Source: JBBSJZ01 sp041751935 (GTDB lineage: Bacteria > Planctomycetota > Planctomycetia > Pirellulales > Pirellulaceae). Taken from it: a stretch of 64,000 nucleotides of DNA. Positions 60,801 through 64,000 of this stretch are shown in pieces. How positions within the stretch are numbered: position 1 is the stretch's first letter; each line of letters begins with the position of its first letter. Position numbers and translations under genes: made by a program. Below the pieces are notes generated by a model. The model had not been told where the DNA came from, made no database searches, and saw only the letters and a list, made by a program, of their open reading frames with translations. Where the stretch lies: the NCBI GenBank assembly GCA_041751935.1, contig JBGSIA010000183.1, positions 1 through 64,000 of the forward strand. Direction: 5' to 3'.

Positions 60801-61163
60801 GCCGCGGAGATCGACGCCCAACCCCGGCAACTTGTTGAAGAGGATTACACCGCTCGCTGTAAGTGCCAGAAGAATGAAGCCGAATCGCGTGCCATACGCA
60901 GGCATTCGGGCCGTCCTGGCAAACCAATTGCCTACCACAAACGGCAAGACAATGACGGCAACAGCGATCAGCAACAACTGGATTTGTTTCCAACTTACGC
61001 CTTCGTCGTTTCCACCTGAGTAGTCGCCAGGGCGTACATCGCCAGCGCCCATATCGCCGGGAAGCTGTGCCAGCACATGGCCCAAGGCGTCGAAGTGACC
61101 CCAGTCCACCAGATTGGCTAGGTCGCCGAGAACCAGTGAAGCAGAAAAAAGGGATTCCATCAT
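57846..61163 (-). CDS. secDF: SecDF protein-export membrane protein, fused
   Basis: A 1105-residue fusion of SecD and SecF, the proton-driven part of the Sec translocon. An N-terminal extension of about 60 residues precedes the first membrane helix. The SecD half has the LGVDLRGGTILVYEID motif near residue 115, large periplasmic domains to about 440, and a helical bundle (VLTVGMSVDANVLIFERLRE near 500). The SecF half begins near 600 with SGILDIDFAGGSSVQFRLD, contains an unusual acidic Ala/Pro/Ser-rich linker (about 760-815), and ends with its own bundle (IGYSLNDTIVVFDRIRETKG). It lies after yajC. Confidence 0.95.
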   Translation of the reverse strand: MMESLFSASLVLGDLANLVDWGHFDALGHVLAQLPGDMGAGDVRPGDYSGGNDEGVSWKQIQLLLIAVAVIVLPFVVGNWFARTARMPAYGTRFGFILLALTASGVILFNKLPGLGVDLRGGTILVYEIDRGQSAISTDEQGQQIASEDLIEPLSRRINPSGTQEIVIRPYGEDQIEIIIPEIDDTEVKRIKGIIEQAGILRFAIVANRADHQRVIDLAEEQAASEVQGIRTRNVVIDPDMVGIDKSGLDRSKVGFWARVDREKEETPGSIRPLRINVGDSIVRNPATGEVLELPAEVRGDDAEAKIVRWMGQQNINEIEVLMISDPQLNITGEDLAFAASAYDESGNPSVAFTLKDAGSGKFFALTTNNAPVGNRQRQLGIVLDNDLLSAPNIRQPISGEGRITGNFTTEEVQSLVAVLKAGQLPAALTKQPIAENQIDATLGSDTREKGVFATGLSMTMVLVFMLFYYRFSGIIACIALLMNLAMILATMVLINQPLTLPGLAGLVLTVGMSVDANVLIFERLREELNKGAASRMAIRNGFARATTTIVDANLTTLITAIVLYAIGTDQIRGFAVTLILGILYSMFTAIYVSRTFFDYAERNGFLSLSMSDMVNSLRSSFAGGGQLDFMGKGKLALAMSGLLMIVGMVALFARGSGILDIDFAGGSSVQFRLDRSTPADEVRRIVGKSLNTDPKNPVQVTVTSVLIQNLPKETVYKVDSSVEKVEELKSAISAGFASEAGVGLVTYEVKVSPEGEARVQPSASNGVMLAVARAQDDAETSDAAENSEPVDNAVTKPADSSAPAVTAPPKSVSTRRTIEVGIEGEAGGATINSPALIEGLVNAANEVSVPLNDRGIELIPFGEGSADWTVGSAVPFSKWTVSLPLPAEQADQVIGKFKQTLGSDPVWISSSSVGGQVAGDMIGRAFGALFASLLCIVGYIWFRFQRVFYGLAAVAALVHDVVITLGAIAISYWIADALGFLLIDPFKISLTVVAALLTIIGYSLNDTIVVFDRIRETKGKALRLTGDMINSSINMTLSRTLLTSLTTLIVVVLLYAFGGDGIHAFAFCLVVGVVVGTYSSVFIASPILLWLLEREQRNKVAATR

Positions 61164-61271
61164 CGTTTTCGTCGGTCGGGGATGCGTTCGATTTGAGGCG
61201 ACGTGACATTCACGCTCGCGGCTGATTTATCGGTTGTTCGTTAATAAAGGCCAACGATTGGGACCATGGTC

Positions 61272-61847
61272 TCAATCGTCCTTACCTTTTTCCGTCTTAT
61301 CTTTTTCCGTTGTTGAATCGGTTTCAGAGATCACTTTCGCGATCGCCGAACGATTGACGCGAATCCGAGTGCCCGAACTCTCGTCAATTTTTATCGTTAC
61401 AATATCACTCTCACCGCTGGTCGCGGCTACCGTGCCATGGATGCCACCAATGGTCACGACGCGATCATTCTTCTTCAAGGTTGACATCATCTTGGCTTCT
61501 TCTGCCTTTCGCCGCCGCTCTGGCGCTAAAAAGACCGCATAAAACAACACCACCAAGCCGATTGGCAACAGAATTCCGCTCTGTATCAACTGCTCGATGA
61601 AAGTCAATTTTCGCGGTGGTGGCGCTCCCTCTGCCATTGCGTCGACGTCAGCAGGCTCGCCGTCGGCGGCGTCCGACTCCGCTTCCACAGCGCCAGGTTC
61701 GGCCACCGTTTCGGTGGCCTGTGCCAAGAGCGTCCCCTGAGCCACAATCGCTCCAGGGACGACAGCGGCCATTGGCGCAGTCGTCAGCCGGGTAGAAATG
61801 GTTGGTTCCATCCCTACGAAAAATAACGACATCACTACCGTCAACAT
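61272..61847 (-). CDS. yajC: YajC preprotein translocase subunit, long form
   Basis: About 191 residues. One membrane helix (FIEQLIQSGILLPIGLVVLF) is followed by the YajC block (APERRRKAEEAKMMSTLKKN, DRVVTIGGIHGTVAATSGES, VTIKIDESSGTRIRV). YajC is usually about 110 residues; here an extra N-terminal part of about 100 residues, rich in Ala, Glu and Pro, precedes the helix and may be exported or a linker. The C-terminus is Lys/Asp-rich. The ATG at 61847 is one of several choices (61832, 61814). It is the first gene of the yajC-secDF-M28 run. Confidence 0.88.
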   Translation of the reverse strand: MLTVVMSLFFVGMEPTISTRLTTAPMAAVVPGAIVAQGTLLAQATETVAEPGAVEAESDAADGEPADVDAMAEGAPPPRKLTFIEQLIQSGILLPIGLVVLFYAVFLAPERRRKAEEAKMMSTLKKNDRVVTIGGIHGTVAATSGESDIVTIKIDESSGTRIRVNRSAIAKVISETDSTTEKDKTEKGKDD

Positions 61848-62152
61848 TGCGGACAACGACTCAAAGCCTTGAAAAATAGCCCAGTAGATCCTGGGGGACT
61901 CGGTGGAATGCCATGCGCCCCAGAGGGGAAATACGAAAACAGCGCGACCGTCCAGCGAATGCGGCATGATATGGAAGCGAAAAAAACGTCACAAGCCCAT
62001 CCGCTTGCGACTCGCGGCGTTATCACTAGGAAATGCTGAGATTCGTAGCTATTTTCGAGCAAGATGTTCCTGGAAGTGTGTAACCACCACCCACCACTTT
62101 TTTCTTTCGCATCGAATGGGATGCGTCTTCCTTCGTTAACTGTTCCATTGGG
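61848..62152. other. Divergent intergenic region, yajC / aminotransferase
   Basis: This stretch must hold promoters for the leftward sec-lpx genes and the rightward aminotransferase gene. It contains A- and T-runs but no clear consensus promoter pair and no ribosomal or transfer RNA. An open frame on the minus strand extends yajC upstream to 61967 but has no support beyond being open. Confidence 0.4.
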
Positions 62153-63295
62153 GTGTCTCACTTGAAACTTGCCGATTGGCCACCGCGAACGCCTGATATC
62201 GAGGCCGCGATCAGTGAGTCGATTCGAAGCGGAGATTGGGGACGATACTTCTCCAACGCACACGCTGAATTGACCCGCCGGTTGGCGTCCTTGGTCAACC
62301 GCAAATTTGTGCGATTATGTTCCAGCGGCACTGCGGCAGTCGAAATGTCTCTTCGGGCTGCCGCCGTCAAGCCCGGCGACGAAGTGATCGTATGTGCATT
62401 CGACTATCCAGGCAACGTTCGCTGTATCGAAGCGGTGGGCGCAACGCCCGTACTGGTCGACGCGGGGGAAGATGGATTTTCACCCACACCACGGCAAATC
62501 GCCCAGGCAGCCGGTCCTTCCGTACGCGCAGTGATCGTCTCGCACTTGTATGGGCAATTGGCGGAGGTGGCGGAGATTCAAAATCTCTGTACAGAAAGGA
62601 AATGGACGCTGATCGAAGATGCCTGCCAATCGCCAGGAGCAAGAATTGACCCCATCGCAGAAATTCAGGGACCAACAAATAGCAATTTACCGGCTGGCAG
62701 CTTTGGGCATCTGGCCGTAATGAGCTTCGGCGGCAGCAAACCGCTGACGGCCGGCAATGGTGGTGCTGTGCTCACGGACGATCCTCGCTTTGACGCACGG
62801 CTGAAATCGTTGTACGACCGCCCCAGCGATACATTTCCTTTATCCGCGTTGCAAGCTGCAGTGCTGCTGCCACAACTTGATCGCTTGCCGTTATTGAACA
62901 ACCGGCGCTGTGCTACCACCCAGTGGTTAACGCAGTTCTGCCAACAACGACTGCCTCACTGGACACCTCTTAGTGAAGTGCCGCACCGTGATACGGTTCG
63001 CTGTGAAACTCGCTGCTTTTACAAGTTTGCCTTTCTCAGCCGTTCGCCCGCTCATCGACAACAAATCATCGCTCACGCAAATCGACTGCTGGTTCCCCTC
63101 GGTGAAGGATTTCGGTCTTTGCATCGATTGAGCGATAAGCGGTGTCGTAAACCGAAACCGCTGGTCCGCAGCGAATTGCTATCAAACCGACTCTTTGTCC
63201 TGGATCATCAGGCTTTGATGATCGAACCCCACGACTATCCAGCCCTGGGTGCTGCATTGAGTCAAGTTCACGATGCGTCGTGCGAGTCTAGTTGA
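62153..63295 (+). CDS. DegT/DnrJ/EryC1/StrS family aminotransferase
   Basis: A 380-residue PLP enzyme of the sugar-aminotransferase family. LCSSGTAAVEMSLRAAAVKP near residue 55 is the substrate and cofactor phosphate region. VIVSHLYGQLAEV and LIEDACQSPGA (PLP-ring aspartate) follow. The Schiff-base lysine is probably in MSFGGSKPLTAGNGGAVLT near residue 200. These enzymes add an amino group to keto-sugars on nucleotides, for example GnnB or surface-glycan enzymes. No other glycan gene is adjacent. The start is GTG; a TTG four codons later is another choice. csrA converges on it nine bases away. Confidence 0.9.
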   Translation: MSHLKLADWPPRTPDIEAAISESIRSGDWGRYFSNAHAELTRRLASLVNRKFVRLCSSGTAAVEMSLRAAAVKPGDEVIVCAFDYPGNVRCIEAVGATPVLVDAGEDGFSPTPRQIAQAAGPSVRAVIVSHLYGQLAEVAEIQNLCTERKWTLIEDACQSPGARIDPIAEIQGPTNSNLPAGSFGHLAVMSFGGSKPLTAGNGGAVLTDDPRFDARLKSLYDRPSDTFPLSALQAAVLLPQLDRLPLLNNRRCATTQWLTQFCQQRLPHWTPLSEVPHRDTVRCETRCFYKFAFLSRSPAHRQQIIAHANRLLVPLGEGFRSLHRLSDKRCRKPKPLVRSELLSNRLFVLDHQALMIEPHDYPALGAALSQVHDASCESS

Positions 63296-63304
63296 TTGCT
63301 TGGC

Positions 63305-63538
63305 CTAGTTAATTGCTTGGCTGGCGATCGCAACGTTCGATTCGTGCATGGCAGCCGAGATCGCCGCTACCCCAGGGCGGCTGACGTCCTTGCGATCGAG
63401 TTCCCCGCGGACGATTCGTACATCACGCGGTGCTTCGATTCCAATGGCGACTCGGTTTCCCGAAATTCGCGTGATTGTCAAAACCACGTTGTCACCGATC
63501 AACAACTGTTCGCCTTCTTTACGACTCAAAACTAACAT
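63305..63538 (-). CDS. csrA: Carbon storage regulator CsrA
   Basis: A 77-residue RNA-binding regulator. The sequence starts MLVLSRKEGEQLLIGDNVVL and continues VTRISGNRVAIGIEAP-like strands, with the key arginine in VAIGIEAPRDVRIVRGE. These form the GGA-binding faces of the dimer that blocks or stabilises mRNA leaders. It is slightly longer than the 61-residue E. coli protein, with a C-terminal tail that is common in this phylum. The ATG has GGGAAGGAAA upstream. The longer frame to 63808 is rejected. No flagellar genes, frequent neighbours of csrA, are in view. Confidence 0.94.
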   Translation of the reverse strand: MLVLSRKEGEQLLIGDNVVLTITRISGNRVAIGIEAPRDVRIVRGELDRKDVSRPGVAAISAAMHESNVAIASQAIN

Positions 63539-64000
63539 GACTTTTCCTTCCCTGTCTCTTTGTGTTGAAAACTGGATGTTGAAACCGCTTCCACCATGTA
63601 CAAAGTTCGTGCCATTACGCAGCAACGTACTTGGTATGTTCGATTTCGAGCGGCTCGACTTGAATGAAATTTCAAATTTCACTCGTATTTCCGCCGAGCC
63701 GACTCGAAACCAGACCCGCGAACCGTGGCCGGAGTTCGCTAAAACGTCTTCTATAAGTCCCAAATGAAACCGATTGTTTTGAGCATTCGGTCTCTCTTTG
63801 AGACACATCAGTCGCCGCTTCTGAGGTTAAGTATCAGCCGGGCTCGTGACACGTTTGGTCACTCGCTCCACCAGTTTCGAAAAAAACAGAAAAAGTTTCT
63901 GACTAAATCGGCGAGTTGCGGTTAAGTGGTCGCCTATCGCACAGCCAGGAGCCAATGCTGCATCCGCTCGCCACAATATGCGCCGGACTCACAGTGAATT
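63539..64000. other. Intergenic region at the right edge
   Basis: 462 bases upstream of csrA without a convincing gene on either strand. I see short inverted repeats, such as CGGCTCG (63651-63657) with CGAGCCG (63695-63701), and CAGAAA-AAG-TTTCTG (63887-63901). A stretch of AAATTTCAAATTT lies near 63667. It may hold the csrA promoter and the start or end of a gene beyond the window. Confidence 0.4.

Noticed and set aside
1..64000. CRISPR arrays, prophage or defence islands
   Set aside because: No regularly spaced direct repeats, cas genes, phage structural genes or restriction/toxin modules were seen. The only mobile DNA is the IS66 fragment at the left edge.

Overview
The window looks like a piece of a planctomycete chromosome, most likely the Pirellulaceae (Rhodopirellula/Blastopirellula relatives). 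The grounds are gene content, not a database search: a large PVC-type HEAT-repeat protein ending in a c-type cytochrome module, two Tat-exported Gfo/Idh/MocA oxidoreductases, a bacterial mch gene for tetrahydromethanopterin-linked C1 metabolism, Gram-negative envelope genes (lpxC, lpxA, skp/ompH, secDF, yajC), a UbiA/UbiX/UbiE quinone cluster and an archaeal-type phosphoglycerate mutase. I saw no rRNA, tRNA or CRISPR array. About 90 percent is coding, mostly housekeeping genes in short operons on both strands.

Layout. 1-1000: the 5' part of an IS66-family element whose tnpA carries two in-frame stop codons; tnpB is intact and tnpC runs off the window. 1276-4737 (minus): UbiA-type prenyltransferase, UbiX, UbiE and a Xer recombinase. 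4898-10749 (plus): galE, a structured leader, a PurS-PurS-PurL fusion, a DUF4058 gene and a 4Fe-4S protein. 10898-13168: a large exported protein. 13175-17519 (minus): a DevBCA/MacAB-like exporter. 17676-20706: a PEGA lipoprotein and a YfhO-like membrane protein, whose 3' end overlaps a def-fmt-ogt operon (20583-22703, minus). 22814-26426 (plus): mch, an ATP-grasp ligase and an OleC-like AMP-binding enzyme. 26607-31038: a Tat oxidoreductase facing the PVC cytochrome protein. 31136-35738: PP2C phosphatase, a phosphoglucose-isomerase-like gene overlapping trpA, and apgM. 35831-40131 (minus): pyruvate dehydrogenase aceE and aceF. 40269-49784: an SDR without its catalytic tyrosine, a lipoprotein, a BON protein, a phosphoesterase, moaC, a polyprenyl synthase, a second Tat oxidoreductase and a zinc-ribbon membrane protein. 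49885-51943: an exported aldose epimerase and a LuxR-type regulator. 51968-61847 (minus): yajC, secDF, an M28 peptidase, skp, lpxC, lpxA and a Gfo/Idh enzyme, an envelope-building run. 62153-63538: a DegT/DnrJ aminotransferase and csrA.

How they work together. The quinone cluster and pyruvate dehydrogenase serve respiration and central carbon flow. The polyprenyl synthase could supply the side chain that the UbiA enzyme attaches. The SecDF-to-LpxA run covers protein export, periplasmic chaperoning and lipid A synthesis. The Gfo/Idh gene overlapping lpxA, with a DegT aminotransferase about 9 kb away, suggests a GnnA/GnnB-type route to 3-amino lipid A. The most unusual spots are that locus, the mch/ATP-grasp/OleC-like operon, two likely pseudoenzymes (PGI-like and SDR), and the folded leader before purL.
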